Below, one piece after another: positions 20,771-29,389 of a stretch of 33,093 nt of DNA. Where the stretch lies: positions 1 to 33,093 of IMG/VR virus record IMGVR_UViG_3300006920_000133. One strand, 5' to 3'. A program made the translations under genes and the position numbers. This DNA is from a virus. Position 1 is the first letter of the stretch; every line of letters begins with the position of its first letter. The notes under the pieces were generated by a model. The model was not told the origin of the DNA. It saw only the letters and a list, made by a program, of their open reading frames with translations, and ran no database searches.

Positions 20771-21607
20771 ATGATAGATAAAAGAGATAGTTTGACAATA
20801 AAGCATGATGATAATTCAGTATTCGCTGATTACTCTCATAAAATGGCTACTTACGGTAGAGATAGTGTAACAATGACTATTACTAACGCAGAGGATTATA
20901 TATACTATGGCTTTACTAAGCCTATTAACTCCATTTACGTAGATATAACTACACCTAATGGGTCTGAAGGTTCAAGTGCACTGGAATATTACAATGGTTC
21001 TACTTATACTACTGTCTCTAGCTTATCTGATGATACCTTAGGTCTATATAGATCAGGCTTTATAAGATGGGATAAAGATGTTACGGATCAGACTACTAGT
21101 GAGGTAGATGGCTCTACTTTATATTGGTACAGACTATTACCCTCAGTAGATAGAACAGGTATAGTATTTAGTGGTATTAATTTAGTCTTCTCCGATGATT
21201 ATGAATTATCATTAGAGCAGCCGTATATATCTGACTCAGAGTTTTTAGGTAATGAGTCTAGCCATATAAAGACACACCAAGCCGTAAAGAGAGAGATTTT
21301 ACAGAAGTTTAATAATCAGAATTATATAAAGATTGACTCTGATGGTAATAGGCAAGATATTACAGTTTGGGATTTACATGAATTAGATGAGGTTTCTCTA
21401 GCAGCATCATACCTAGCCCTTAGTAAGATTTACTTTCAAATGTCAGACAATCCTGAGGATGTTTGGGGTAATAAGTCTAAGGTATATGAAGACAAGTTTC
21501 ATAAGTATATTAATCTAGCTAGAATGTCATTCGATACTAATGATGATGGTATAGAGGATGATTCTGAGAATAAGACTCCCTCTAAGCATAGATTCTTACA
21601 CCGATAA
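20771..21607 (+). CDS. head-tail connector / neck protein
   Basis: A 278-residue protein. The ATG at 20771 has AAAAAGG upstream; a GTG at 20765 would overlap that site. The N-terminal half (1-150) is beta-rich (YYGFTKPINSIYVDITTPNG) and looks like an added beta-sandwich. The C-terminal half (about 160-265) is helical and resembles gp6-like head-tail adaptors: an AVKREILQKF block, then WDLHELDEVSLAASYLALSK and NKSKVYEDKFHKYI. Such adaptors sit below the portal. The tail of the protein is acidic then basic. The extra N-terminal domain is unusual. Connector assignment is moderate. Confidence 0.62.
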   Translation: MIDKRDSLTIKHDDNSVFADYSHKMATYGRDSVTMTITNAEDYIYYGFTKPINSIYVDITTPNGSEGSSALEYYNGSTYTTVSSLSDDTLGLYRSGFIRWDKDVTDQTTSEVDGSTLYWYRLLPSVDRTGIVFSGINLVFSDDYELSLEQPYISDSEFLGNESSHIKTHQAVKREILQKFNNQNYIKIDSDGNRQDITVWDLHELDEVSLAASYLALSKIYFQMSDNPEDVWGNKSKVYEDKFHKYINLARMSFDTNDDGIEDDSENKTPSKHRFLHR

Positions 21608-21618
21608 GGTAAAAAAGT

Positions 21619-22131
21619 ATGTCAGTAATAAGTTCAATTATATCTGGATTACAAAGCTCTATTGAGAGTACATCTCCTACGTATACTAAACTATCTAACC
21701 AGTTAGACCTAGAGAAGAATAAGTTTAAGAACGCTAGAAAGGGTTACGCTATACAGTTAGATACTGGTAACTATGATAACTCTCCTATAGAGATGTTATT
21801 CTCCAGTACTACGTTTAAGCTAGTTGTGTATAAGGGCTATAAGGATATTGTAGGAGACTCTAACCAGACTAATGCTCTAATAGAGGCTCAACAAACGGCT
21901 ATAGACTCATATAAAGGTTTCTTAACGGATGCTATCTACGCAGGTATAATTGACATAAGTAACTTTACCATAGACAGTACAGAGATATTAGAGACAGAGA
22001 ACATTGTAGTGGTAACATCTACTATAGATATTAGATACAGAGAAGTTGCTATTAACTATCTACTTAAAGAGGATGGGTTTAATCTTCTTCAAGAGAATGG
22101 TGATAGGATCATCACATCAGAGGTATCTTAA
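21619..22131 (+). CDS. neck / tail-terminator-like protein (first of paralogue pair)
   Basis: A 170-residue protein. Opening SSIISGLQSSIES, then YTKLSNQLDLEKNKFKN followed by GYAIQL, then beta strands and an IDIRYRE ending: the alpha/beta plan of tail terminator or minor tail proteins. The block EKNKFK..xKGYAI is repeated in the next protein. A tail terminator ends tube polymerisation and joins tail to neck. TAAGG precedes the ATG. Confidence 0.55.
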   Translation: MSVISSIISGLQSSIESTSPTYTKLSNQLDLEKNKFKNARKGYAIQLDTGNYDNSPIEMLFSSTTFKLVVYKGYKDIVGDSNQTNALIEAQQTAIDSYKGFLTDAIYAGIIDISNFTIDSTEILETENIVVVTSTIDIRYREVAINYLLKEDGFNLLQENGDRIITSEVS

Positions 22132-22584
22132 ATGGGAATTATTAACGATATATACAGTGGAATGGTTACTAGGCTAGGGGTATCTGCATCCAGCTACACT
22201 CAGCTATCATACCAGCAAAATATAGAGAAGAATAAGTTTAAGGGTAATTATAAGGGATATGCAATTACTCCCTTAGAGGCTACTGAGGACGACTCTGTGA
22301 CAGGTGCGTTTATAGTCGATCACCTATACCAGATAACCTTTACAGACGGTTACAGCGAGGGTGGAAGGTCTCAGGTAGGGGATGAGCTACAGTACACTAG
22401 AGTAATGGAGCTAAATACACTTATTTTAGAGGTGTTTGATGACCTAGCTAGACAGAAAAGCGCACTAGGGAGTAACATATTAGTGGTTAATGACCTACGT
22501 ATATCCTCCCCTGAGTACTTAGATGAGGAAAAGACCGTACTAGTATCATGTACTATGAACATAAAATATAAAATTAACAGGTAA
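22132..22584 (+). CDS. neck / tail-terminator-like protein (second paralogue)
   Basis: A 150-residue paralogue of the preceding protein with no gap between them. Shared elements: IINDIYSGMVTRL start, YTQLSYQQNIEKNKFKG, KGYAI, then a beta-rich middle and a closing VLVSCTMNIKYKI like the first copy's TSTIDIRYRE. One of the two probably caps the tail tube and the other sits in the neck; sequence alone does not say which. Confidence 0.55.
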   Translation: MGIINDIYSGMVTRLGVSASSYTQLSYQQNIEKNKFKGNYKGYAITPLEATEDDSVTGAFIVDHLYQITFTDGYSEGGRSQVGDELQYTRVMELNTLILEVFDDLARQKSALGSNILVVNDLRISSPEYLDEEKTVLVSCTMNIKYKINR

Positions 22585-22611
22585 TATCAAGTACTTAGAA
22601 GGGAGTGGATT

Positions 22612-22625
22612 TTAATAAGGTTATA
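22612..22625 (+). promoter_or_regulatory. TTAATAAGG/TATA box before tail tube
   Basis: In the gene-free gap 22585-22690. TTAATAAGG, then TTATATG. The gap also has ATATAATATAAGGAGCC, the strong ribosome binding site of the tail-tube gene. Candidate promoter; an alternative reading is a Shine-Dalgarno for a seven-codon ORF. Confidence 0.28.
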
Positions 22626-22690
22626 TGAGAATAAGTCAGATTGACTAAAATAAATAATATTAAACGGATAATATAATATAAGGAGCCTAA

Positions 22691-23839
22691 ATGGGTTATA
22701 CAGTAAAGAAGAACATTAAAGTAGGTATTAAGAAAGAGACAACAGAGGGTACATATATTGCACCTGATGCGGCTGATTTTATTCAGGCACAGGAAGACGG
22801 TATTGAGCTTAACGGCTCTAAAGATACAATGGAGCTTAATGTAATCGGTACAGGTCTATCAAAAGTAGCACCTAGAGTAGGACTAGAGAGTGCTACAGGA
22901 TCAATCGGTGTCTACATGAAGGCAGGGTCTACGGCTACGGCTGAGCCTGAGTATGGTATTCTACTAGAATCACTATTGGGTTCTGTAACTACCGCTTCGG
23001 CTCAACCATCAGGTACTTCACATACTACATCGCTGATCAATGTATCAGATACTTCTGAGTATCAGGTAGGAGATATTGTAGTTGTTAAAGAGAGTGGTGA
23101 TTATCATACTTCTCCTATTGCCTCAATGGTAACTAATACATCTATTACACTATTAATCCCAGCAGACGGGGCTTTCTCTGACTCAGTAGAAATTGAGTCA
23201 TTTCAAACATATACCCCTACTGATGATTCTCACCCTTCATTTACTGTTAGTAAGTGGATTGAGGATGCAGTATTAGAACAAGCTACAGGGTGTAAGACTA
23301 CATCTCTATCTGTAGAGTCTTTCTCAACAGGTCAAGTAGCCTCTATGAAGATGGGGTTTGAGGGTGCTGATTATAATAGAAGCGTATCCGCGTTAGGTAC
23401 TACTCCTTCTTATGATACTTCTGAGACTCCTATTATCTTAGATGCCTGTATTTGGCAAGATGGTACTCAGCTCGAGATTAATGATTTTACATTAAATATT
23501 GAAAATACATTAGGCTGGATTAAAGATACTTGTGCAGGTAAGTCCTCCTCAAGAATCACTGGTAGACAAATATCAGGAACTATTAATCCATATAAGGCTG
23601 ATGATAGTGTTGCTAACTTTACTAAGTTTGACAACAATACTCCTTTTTCTCTAGTAATTACCGCTCACAATCCGGGAGCTACGGGTGAGTATAGTGAGAG
23701 TATTTCTTTCTATATGCCAGTATGTGTCACTACAGAACTTTCTGAGGGTGATATTGACGGTGTTCTAACTGACTCAATCAGCTTTACGGCTAATTCAGTA
23801 GACGGTACTATTAAAGAGCTATATATTAGCATGAGCTAG
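22691..23839 (+). CDS. major tail tube protein
   Basis: A 382-residue protein preceded by AAGGAG. The N-terminus (KVGIKKETTEGTYIAPD, 11-27) and ELNGSKDTMELNVI match the start of tail-tube/major tail proteins of siphophages, which form the stacked hexameric tube. The middle has long beta strands and an added domain (about 100-185; VSDTSEYQVGDIVVVKE), larger than the minimal tube fold. It lies just before the tail chaperones, as in lambda-type order, and is followed by a terminator, so it is probably made in excess. Confidence 0.83.
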   Translation: MGYTVKKNIKVGIKKETTEGTYIAPDAADFIQAQEDGIELNGSKDTMELNVIGTGLSKVAPRVGLESATGSIGVYMKAGSTATAEPEYGILLESLLGSVTTASAQPSGTSHTTSLINVSDTSEYQVGDIVVVKESGDYHTSPIASMVTNTSITLLIPADGAFSDSVEIESFQTYTPTDDSHPSFTVSKWIEDAVLEQATGCKTTSLSVESFSTGQVASMKMGFEGADYNRSVSALGTTPSYDTSETPIILDACIWQDGTQLEINDFTLNIENTLGWIKDTCAGKSSSRITGRQISGTINPYKADDSVANFTKFDNNTPFSLVITAHNPGATGEYSESISFYMPVCVTTELSEGDIDGVLTDSISFTANSVDGTIKELYISMS

Positions 23840-23897
23840 GAGGTGGTATCTACACTGTAATGGTGTCCTTACGATCAACAATACATTAAATAATATC

Positions 23898-23927
23898 AAA
23901 GGGTTAGCCAGTCTAGCCCTTTTTTTA
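23898..23927 (+). terminator. intrinsic terminator after tail tube
   Basis: AAAGGGTTAG (23898-23907) pairs with CTAGCCCTTT (23913-23922), ten pairs with one wobble, loop CCAGT, and a run of eight T in total. Textbook rho-independent form, about 60 bases after the tail-tube stop. Confidence 0.88.
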
Positions 23928-23932
23928 TTGGT

Positions 23933-23947
23933 TTAATAAGGTATATA
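23933..23947 (+). promoter_or_regulatory. TTAATAAGG/TATA box after the terminator
   Basis: TTAATAAGG then TATATATAG, six bases after the terminator and 36 bases before the AGGAG site of the chaperone gene. A promoter here would restart transcription of the tail genes. Confidence 0.3.
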
Positions 23948-23982
23948 TAGTACTAAACAATCACTTTATAGGAGATGATAAT

Positions 23983-24417
23983 ATGATGATTTATAGAAAG
24001 AATGACAGAGTAAGCGTAGTAATTGATGGTATTGAGGTTAAGATTAGTCCTCTAACTCACGCTCAGAAGACAGAATTGCAGGACCATATGATGAAGGCAG
24101 TAAATGGTGATATGGGCGCAGCTATGGATAGTGTAAGACTATCAGTTAAGTATTGCTTAAAAGATATTAAGGGAGTCTTCTATTTCGATGATGATGGTGA
24201 GAAGAGAGAGTATAGGTTAGAGATTGAGGATGGTTCTTTGTCTGATGATTGTATCGACGATGTTTTAAACATGCCAATCTCTGCTAAGTTAAACTCAGTT
24301 TGCGCCTCAATGTTAGCAGGTGTACCTGATGCGATCTTAGATAATGAAGGTCAACCAATTGAAGGTATTAAGATTAAGAAACAGGGTAAGAGTAAGCCGG
24401 GAAAGTCCAAGAAGTAG
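23983..24417 (+). CDS. tail assembly chaperone (gpG-like)
   Basis: A 144-residue protein, AGGAG six bases before ATG. Beta-rich first part (RVSVVIDGIEVKISPLTHAQ) followed by helices, the usual tail chaperone pattern, and a basic tail (KIKKQGKSKPGKSKK). The last codons contain the slippery heptamer G GGA AAG at 24399-24405, the same as in lambda G/GT, in the correct phase. A fraction of ribosomes shifts by -1 and makes the longer fusion with the frame to 24881; the proteins together coat the tape measure during tail assembly. Confidence 0.82.
   Translation: MMIYRKNDRVSVVIDGIEVKISPLTHAQKTELQDHMMKAVNGDMGAAMDSVRLSVKYCLKDIKGVFYFDDDGEKREYRLEIEDGSLSDDCIDDVLNMPISAKLNSVCASMLAGVPDAILDNEGQPIEGIKIKKQGKSKPGKSKK
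24399..24405 (+). other. programmed -1 frameshift site, GGGAAAG
   Basis: G GGA AAG in the zero frame; slippage gives GGG AAA, keeping good pairing. A small GGGTA...TACCC stem (24419-24436) follows 13 bases later. The -1 frame is open from 24396 to 24881, the zero frame stops at 24415-24417. Confidence 0.85.
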
Positions 24418-24881
24418 AGGGTAAGTTTTTATACCCCGTATTCTGGGAGTATATACACTCTAAGATACTTCAGATAAGTACTATATCTACAGCGGAGTTT
24501 GCCCTTATAAATGCTACTTGGTTAACCCTTACGGTAGATGATTTTAAGTGCAGAGAGACAGAGGAAGTGCTTAGTAAGCGTAAAGATGCTGAAACGGCTA
24601 TAAACTATGTACGGCTAGAGAAAGGGTGTGGAGTAATTGGCACTACCCCTAAGGTAGAGTTAGACGGTATAGAGTATTACTCATGTTTATGTCACGATAA
24701 CTTTAAGGATAGTAGTGTGTCAGAGTATATGTGGTTATATAACCAGTATAAACTAGGTCACTTGGGTTTCGAGGGTAGCCTACTAGAACAGCCCTCAAAG
24801 TATATAGAGCTAATCAGATTAATGAATAAGCTTGACGTAGAGAATCAAAATAGAATTACGGAAGAACAAAATAAGGGTTAA
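24405..24881 (+). CDS. tail assembly chaperone extension (gpT-like part of the frameshift fusion)
   Basis: Reached by the -1 shift at 24399-24405; the fusion totals about 299 residues. The T part is helical with aromatics (FLYPVFWEYI, ATWLTLTVDDF), then LSKRKDAETAINYVR and a Cys-containing stretch, ending in an acidic tail. An ATG-less independent start (GTG 24567) has no good ribosome binding site, favouring the fusion. The T region contacts the tape measure and recruits tail-tube subunits in lambda. Confidence 0.8.
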   Translation, partial: VQEVEGKFLYPVFWEYIHSKILQISTISTAEFALINATWLTLTVDDFKCRETEEVLSKRKDAETAINYVRLEKGCGVIGTTPKVELDGIEYYSCLCHDNFKDSSVSEYMWLYNQYKLGHLGFEGSLLEQPSKYIELIRLMNKLDVENQNRITEEQNKG

Positions 24882-24883
24882 TA

Positions 24884-26977
24884 ATGGCAAACAATACAGT
24901 ATCTTTTGACTTAGAACTAGCAATAAAAGATTTTAATAGAAACTTAAATAAGGTAGAGAATAACTTAAAGGGTTTCCATGGTGACTTTAAGAAGAACACT
25001 AAAAAGTCCTCTCAGGCGTGGAATAGCTTTGTAGGTAACATTAGTGCTAATGCCTTTGCAGCGGCAGCTAGAGGGTTAACATCTTTAGTTAACAACATGG
25101 CTCAGTTTGGTAAAGAATCTTTCCTAGCAGCGGTAGACGCTCAAGAGACAGCATCAAAGTTTGAAGCCGTATTCAGTACCATCTCAGAAGCATCTAACCA
25201 GACAGCTAAAACATTACAGAAGAATTATGGCTTAGGTGTTACACAATCCAAAGAACTATTATCTGCTACTGGTGATTTACTAGCTGGTTTCGGGTTTACA
25301 CAAGAATCAGCATTAAAATTATCTCAAGAAGTACAGGAACTTTCCGTAGACCTAGCCTCATTCACCAACTTCTCTGGTGGAGCTAAGGGAGCCTCAGAAG
25401 CAATTACAAAAGCCTTACTAGGTGAGACTGAGAGCATGAAGAGTCTTGGTGTATCTATTCAACAGACAGCCGTAGAGCAACAGGTAGCTATTAATAATGC
25501 TAAGGGTATGACCTTTGCTACTGAGAGACAGGCTAAGGCTCAGGCTACACTAGATTTAATTGTTAAACAATCAGGTAACGCTATTGGTGATTATGCTAAT
25601 ACTAGTCGTGGTGCGGCTAATAGATTAAGATTATTAAATACAAGAATTGAAGACTTAAAGATAGCTATTGGTGATAAGCTAATCCCAGTAATGCAGCCCG
25701 TAGTTGATCTTATGATTGACTGGGTAGAGGCTAATGAGAGACTTATTACTCAAAATGTTGATATGGCTATTACCGCTCTAGGTAATGCGTTTAAATGGGT
25801 TAAGGCTAATATTGACGTATTGATGCCTGTGCTTCAAGCGGTAGCAGGTATCTTTGTAGGTAATGTACTAGGCAGAGGTATACTTAAGGTTAAGAGTGCC
25901 CTTAGTAAGTTAGGCGGTGTTCTGACAACCATGAGAACAGCGGCAATGGCATTAGGTGGACCTATTACTATTGCGGCTGCGGCTATAACTGCATTAGGTG
26001 CGGCTATATACTACGCTAGTAACGCTAGTAAGGATAGTGCAACTATAGATAAGCTTAACCAGTTAAAGGTAGCTACTGCGGATTTAACACAGCTAGAGAA
26101 AGACTTAAGAGCAGCACAAGAGATGGGTAGTTCTTCTAAGATTACTGATGCTATTACTGCTAGGATAGAAGCCCGTAGGTCTGAGATTGAGCTACTTATG
26201 CAGGATGCTATAATAAAGAAAGAGCTATCTGAGTCAGAGATTACTGACATTGATAAACTCACTACTAAGAAGTTAACTGATGCAGAGAAACTAGCTAAGG
26301 CTGAGAGTCTAGCCGCTAAGAAAGCTAGGGCATTAGCTAAACAACAAAAAGCTGAAAAAGATAGAGCTGAAGATGAAGAGAATAAGAGGAAGATGAAACA
26401 GTCTGACTTTGAAGAGGCACTATTTGGTAAACAGGTATCGTGGGAAAAGGCAGGAGGAGTACAAAGGGCTAATAACTTAAAGTCAACACTAAGTACAATG
26501 GCTACTCTATCTGAATCAGGTAACTCTACATTAGCAGCTATTGGTAAGGCTTCGGCTATTTCCATTGCTACTATTGATGGTATTGTTGCGGTTCAAAAGG
26601 CTCTAGCTAGTGCACCACCTCCATATAACTTTGCATTAGCTGGTATTGTTGGTGCAGCGAGTGCTATTAACGTAGCTAAAATCTCTGGTGTTAAGTTAGA
26701 GCATGGTGGTATTGTTCCCGGTTCTTCATTCGCTGGAGATTCAGTATCTGCACAATTAAACTCTGGTGAAATGGTACTTAATCGTGGTCAACAGAATACG
26801 TTATTCCAACAGGCAAACGGTAACACTAGTACTTCTACTGGTAATAATGGTATTAGTATGGAGATGCTTAGAGAGGCATTGTCTGAGGTTAATATTGTTA
26901 TGGTAGCCGATAATAAAGAAATAGCAAGGTCTGCGTCTATAGGTGTAGAGCAAGGCATAGTAATAGGTAGGTCTTAA
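24884..26977 (+). CDS. tape measure protein
   Basis: A 697-residue protein. Long helical N-terminal half with coiled coils, a Gly/Ala-rich hydrophobic middle (about 315-380: PVLQAVAGIFVGNVLGR and GGPITIAAAAITALGAAIYY), a Lys/Glu-rich coiled coil (about 465-520) and the conserved ending LEHGGIVPGSSFAGDSVSA...NSGEMVLN typical of tail tape measures. At about 0.15 nm per residue, a tail of roughly 100 nm is expected. GGGTTAATAATG places the start 2 bases after the T stop. Confidence 0.9.
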   Translation: MANNTVSFDLELAIKDFNRNLNKVENNLKGFHGDFKKNTKKSSQAWNSFVGNISANAFAAAARGLTSLVNNMAQFGKESFLAAVDAQETASKFEAVFSTISEASNQTAKTLQKNYGLGVTQSKELLSATGDLLAGFGFTQESALKLSQEVQELSVDLASFTNFSGGAKGASEAITKALLGETESMKSLGVSIQQTAVEQQVAINNAKGMTFATERQAKAQATLDLIVKQSGNAIGDYANTSRGAANRLRLLNTRIEDLKIAIGDKLIPVMQPVVDLMIDWVEANERLITQNVDMAITALGNAFKWVKANIDVLMPVLQAVAGIFVGNVLGRGILKVKSALSKLGGVLTTMRTAAMALGGPITIAAAAITALGAAIYYASNASKDSATIDKLNQLKVATADLTQLEKDLRAAQEMGSSSKITDAITARIEARRSEIELLMQDAIIKKELSESEITDIDKLTTKKLTDAEKLAKAESLAAKKARALAKQQKAEKDRAEDEENKRKMKQSDFEEALFGKQVSWEKAGGVQRANNLKSTLSTMATLSESGNSTLAAIGKASAISIATIDGIVAVQKALASAPPPYNFALAGIVGAASAINVAKISGVKLEHGGIVPGSSFAGDSVSAQLNSGEMVLNRGQQNTLFQQANGNTSTSTGNNGISMEMLREALSEVNIVMVADNKEIARSASIGVEQGIVIGRS

Positions 26978-27754
26978 ATGAGTAATATGAGTTTTGGAAC
27001 TAATAATCAAGCCTCTGGTGCGACATATAGTTTATTAAGTGGTACAGAGAACGCACAATTCCCTTTAACTAATCTAAATAAAGTATTTACTACAAAGTCA
27101 TTTAGGAGTACAGGTACTTCTTGTGTTATTCAGATTGACTGGAGTAATTCAGAATCAGTAGATACTTTCATGATGGTAGGTAATAACTTAACGGGTATGG
27201 GAGTTACAGCCGCTACTATTGAGTTTAGTCCTACAACGTCATTCCCCGGAACTACTATTGAGACTATTGATTTATCTGCTGAGCATAACTTTGGCTTTGT
27301 CCAGTTTACGGAAGGGTCATATAGGTATGCTAAGTTAACACTGACAGGTACATCATACTGTGAGTTAAGTAATCTTTATATTGGTAAAAGGACGGAGATA
27401 GTTAATAATAACTTTGATACTACTTCTTTTAAGTATGCCATAAAGGAAAGGTTTAAATCCAAGGCTAATAACTACGGTCAATTATTCATAGACCAGTATA
27501 ACTTTACTAATAATCTACAAGGTACTATTAAGTACGCTAATCTGACAGAGTTTGAGCAGATTAATGATATGTTTACCACCTCAGGCAATACTACACCTAT
27601 ATGGTTCATGTTAGATGCTGATGGTGATTTAAGTACAGACCTATCTAGTAAGTACCTATTTAGTGGTTATTTCTATCTAAATGGTGCATTACAATGGAAG
27701 ACGGTAGCCCCTAATCTATTTGATACAGTAATTAGAATGATAGAGGTAGTTTAA
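26978..27754 (+). CDS. distal tail (Dit-like) protein
   Basis: A 258-residue protein whose ATG follows the tape-measure stop without gap. Beta-rich with a galectin/discoidin-like middle (FRSTGTSCVIQIDWSNSES, 42-60; F5/8-type beta) and a C-terminal part (DTTSFKYAIKERFKSKANNY, then LQWKTVAPNLFDTVIRM) that resembles the tube-like N-terminal fold of Dit. Dit rings link tube to baseplate. Position between tape measure and receptor-binding genes is as in other siphophages. Confidence 0.6.
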   Translation: MSNMSFGTNNQASGATYSLLSGTENAQFPLTNLNKVFTTKSFRSTGTSCVIQIDWSNSESVDTFMMVGNNLTGMGVTAATIEFSPTTSFPGTTIETIDLSAEHNFGFVQFTEGSYRYAKLTLTGTSYCELSNLYIGKRTEIVNNNFDTTSFKYAIKERFKSKANNYGQLFIDQYNFTNNLQGTIKYANLTEFEQINDMFTTSGNTTPIWFMLDADGDLSTDLSSKYLFSGYFYLNGALQWKTVAPNLFDTVIRMIEVV

Positions 27755-28221
27755 TGTATCTCTCAATATATCAACTAGATAATAATGAGACAGTCTCAAC
27801 TACTATTAGGCTTGATAAGACTACGACCATAGGAGCCATCAGATTAGGCTTATATAAGCACGATACTCCCGATGGTACACTAACACTAGCACTTAAGGAT
27901 GGGGCTACTGAGATAGCCTCTCAGAGCGTTACAATGGCATCTTTAGACGCGGCTGTGGGTACTTATTTCCATGGGTATGTTAAGTATGAGTTTGATGGTG
28001 TTAGATTGAATAAAAAGGGTACAGAAACATATAAAGAGATAACCCTAGAAGTAACCCTAACTAGTCATACTGATGATGATAATAATTACATAGCTTTACA
28101 GAGACAGATTGAGGGTGCCTTTGTACCTAGTTATGGCACTATACCATATGAAAGTGATAGAAGTGCTGAAGAATTGACGCATTTACAGCCATTTATGGTG
28201 GAAATATTTGAATTAAAGTAA
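27754..28221 (+). CDS. tail-tip accessory beta-sandwich protein
   Basis: A 155-residue protein overlapping the previous stop (TAATG). Alternating hydrophobic/polar strands (AIRLGLYKHDTPDGTLTLALK, EITLEVTLTSHT) suggest a jelly roll. No signal, no membrane segment. Lies between Dit-like and receptor-binding genes. No family recognised. Confidence 0.5.
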   Translation: MYLSIYQLDNNETVSTTIRLDKTTTIGAIRLGLYKHDTPDGTLTLALKDGATEIASQSVTMASLDAAVGTYFHGYVKYEFDGVRLNKKGTETYKEITLEVTLTSHTDDDNNYIALQRQIEGAFVPSYGTIPYESDRSAEELTHLQPFMVEIFELK

Positions 28222-28271
28222 TTAATAAGTACTAATTAGAAAGAACAATATCAATATAGGGATATATATAC

Positions 28272-29378
28272 ATGGCAGGGATTAAGAGAATATCATTTAC
28301 AGGTAGGTTTAGCTCTGAGGTGACTCCTACGGATACTCAGGTAACAGCTCTAGCGTACTTTCTAGTAGGCTCAGGTGTACCTTCAGACGGTGCCTTAGGT
28401 AATAATGGAGATGTATACTTGGATAGTGCTACATCTAATTTATATCTTAAGGCTGCTGGGACATGGAGCATAGACTCTGTTCTAAAGTTTACGGCTAACA
28501 ATGTAATCAATACCCCTTCAGGTACTGTAACGGCTACAGATATTCAATCTGCAATAAATGAACTAGATTCAGAGAAAGTAAACAAGTCAGGCGATACAAT
28601 TACTGGTAATTTAATTGTTAGTACTATGGAGATTGATTCTCCTTCCTTTAATGTTAATAACGGTGGTACTGATGCAAGCTCTGAGGGAGCTGGGATAGAG
28701 GTAGAGCGTGTAGGTACAAACGGTTCTTTTATATATGAGAACGCACTAGACTCTAAGTTTAAAGTAGGAGATACAGGCTCTGAGTTAGAAATATCTACAG
28801 TGTATAAAGGTACTAAGGCGGCTATTGATGCACTAGGTACATGGTCTAGCTCAGTTAGATACCACGCTACGGATGAAGATACTAATTATTATTATGATGG
28901 TACTTCTGTAGCTCCAGAGGGTACACCTTTACTTATTACTAGAATATATGATGAGAAGACAGTTAATACAGCCGGAGGAACGGCTACCTCAGGGAGTTAC
29001 ATACAGCGTGACTTAAACACTCAAGACGGAGACACATCTTTCTGTAGTCTATCATCCAATGATTTTACATTGGACCCCGGCACTTATCTATTTAATGGAG
29101 AGGTAACAGGGTATCAAGTGGATGATCATAGGGCTAAAATTATATATGTTACAGGCGGTGCTGATCTTATTATGGGAAGTAATTCATCTAGTCATATAAC
29201 AGCACCCTCAATGTCTGCCTCAGTTTTATTAGGCTCTGTTACTATAGCCTCCTCTACTGCGTTTAGAATAGTACATCAAGTAGCAACTACTAGGGCTACG
29301 GATGGTTACGGGGTAGCCTGTAATTATAGCACCGAACCAGAAATATACACACACTTAACCATTACTAAATTAGCGTAG
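28272..29378 (+). CDS. receptor-binding tail protein, copy 1
   Basis: A 368-residue protein. N-terminal phage-attachment part (GIKRISFTGRFSSEVTPT and VGSGVPSDG...GDVYLDSATSNLY, a short collar motif), a triple-beta region (DIQSAINELDSEKVNKSG, TGNLIVSTMEID), and a C-terminal C1q/TNF-like jelly roll (CSLSSNDFTLDPGTYLFNGE, RAKIIYVTGGADLIMG, SVTIASSTAFRIVHQ). The paralogue 29390-30499 matches over nearly the whole length. The jelly roll is the probable ligand head. AATATAGGG upstream, ATG 28272. Confidence 0.65.
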   Translation: MAGIKRISFTGRFSSEVTPTDTQVTALAYFLVGSGVPSDGALGNNGDVYLDSATSNLYLKAAGTWSIDSVLKFTANNVINTPSGTVTATDIQSAINELDSEKVNKSGDTITGNLIVSTMEIDSPSFNVNNGGTDASSEGAGIEVERVGTNGSFIYENALDSKFKVGDTGSELEISTVYKGTKAAIDALGTWSSSVRYHATDEDTNYYYDGTSVAPEGTPLLITRIYDEKTVNTAGGTATSGSYIQRDLNTQDGDTSFCSLSSNDFTLDPGTYLFNGEVTGYQVDDHRAKIIYVTGGADLIMGSNSSSHITAPSMSASVLLGSVTIASSTAFRIVHQVATTRATDGYGVACNYSTEPEIYTHLTITKLA

Positions 29379-29389
29379 GAGTAAATATT

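Noticed and set aside
26011-26565. 184-codon frame on the minus strand inside the tape measure gene
   Set aside because: Runs antisense to a well supported gene, Ser/Leu/Ala-rich by composition, no ribosome binding site and no recognisable domain. It is a shadow of the coiled-coil codons.
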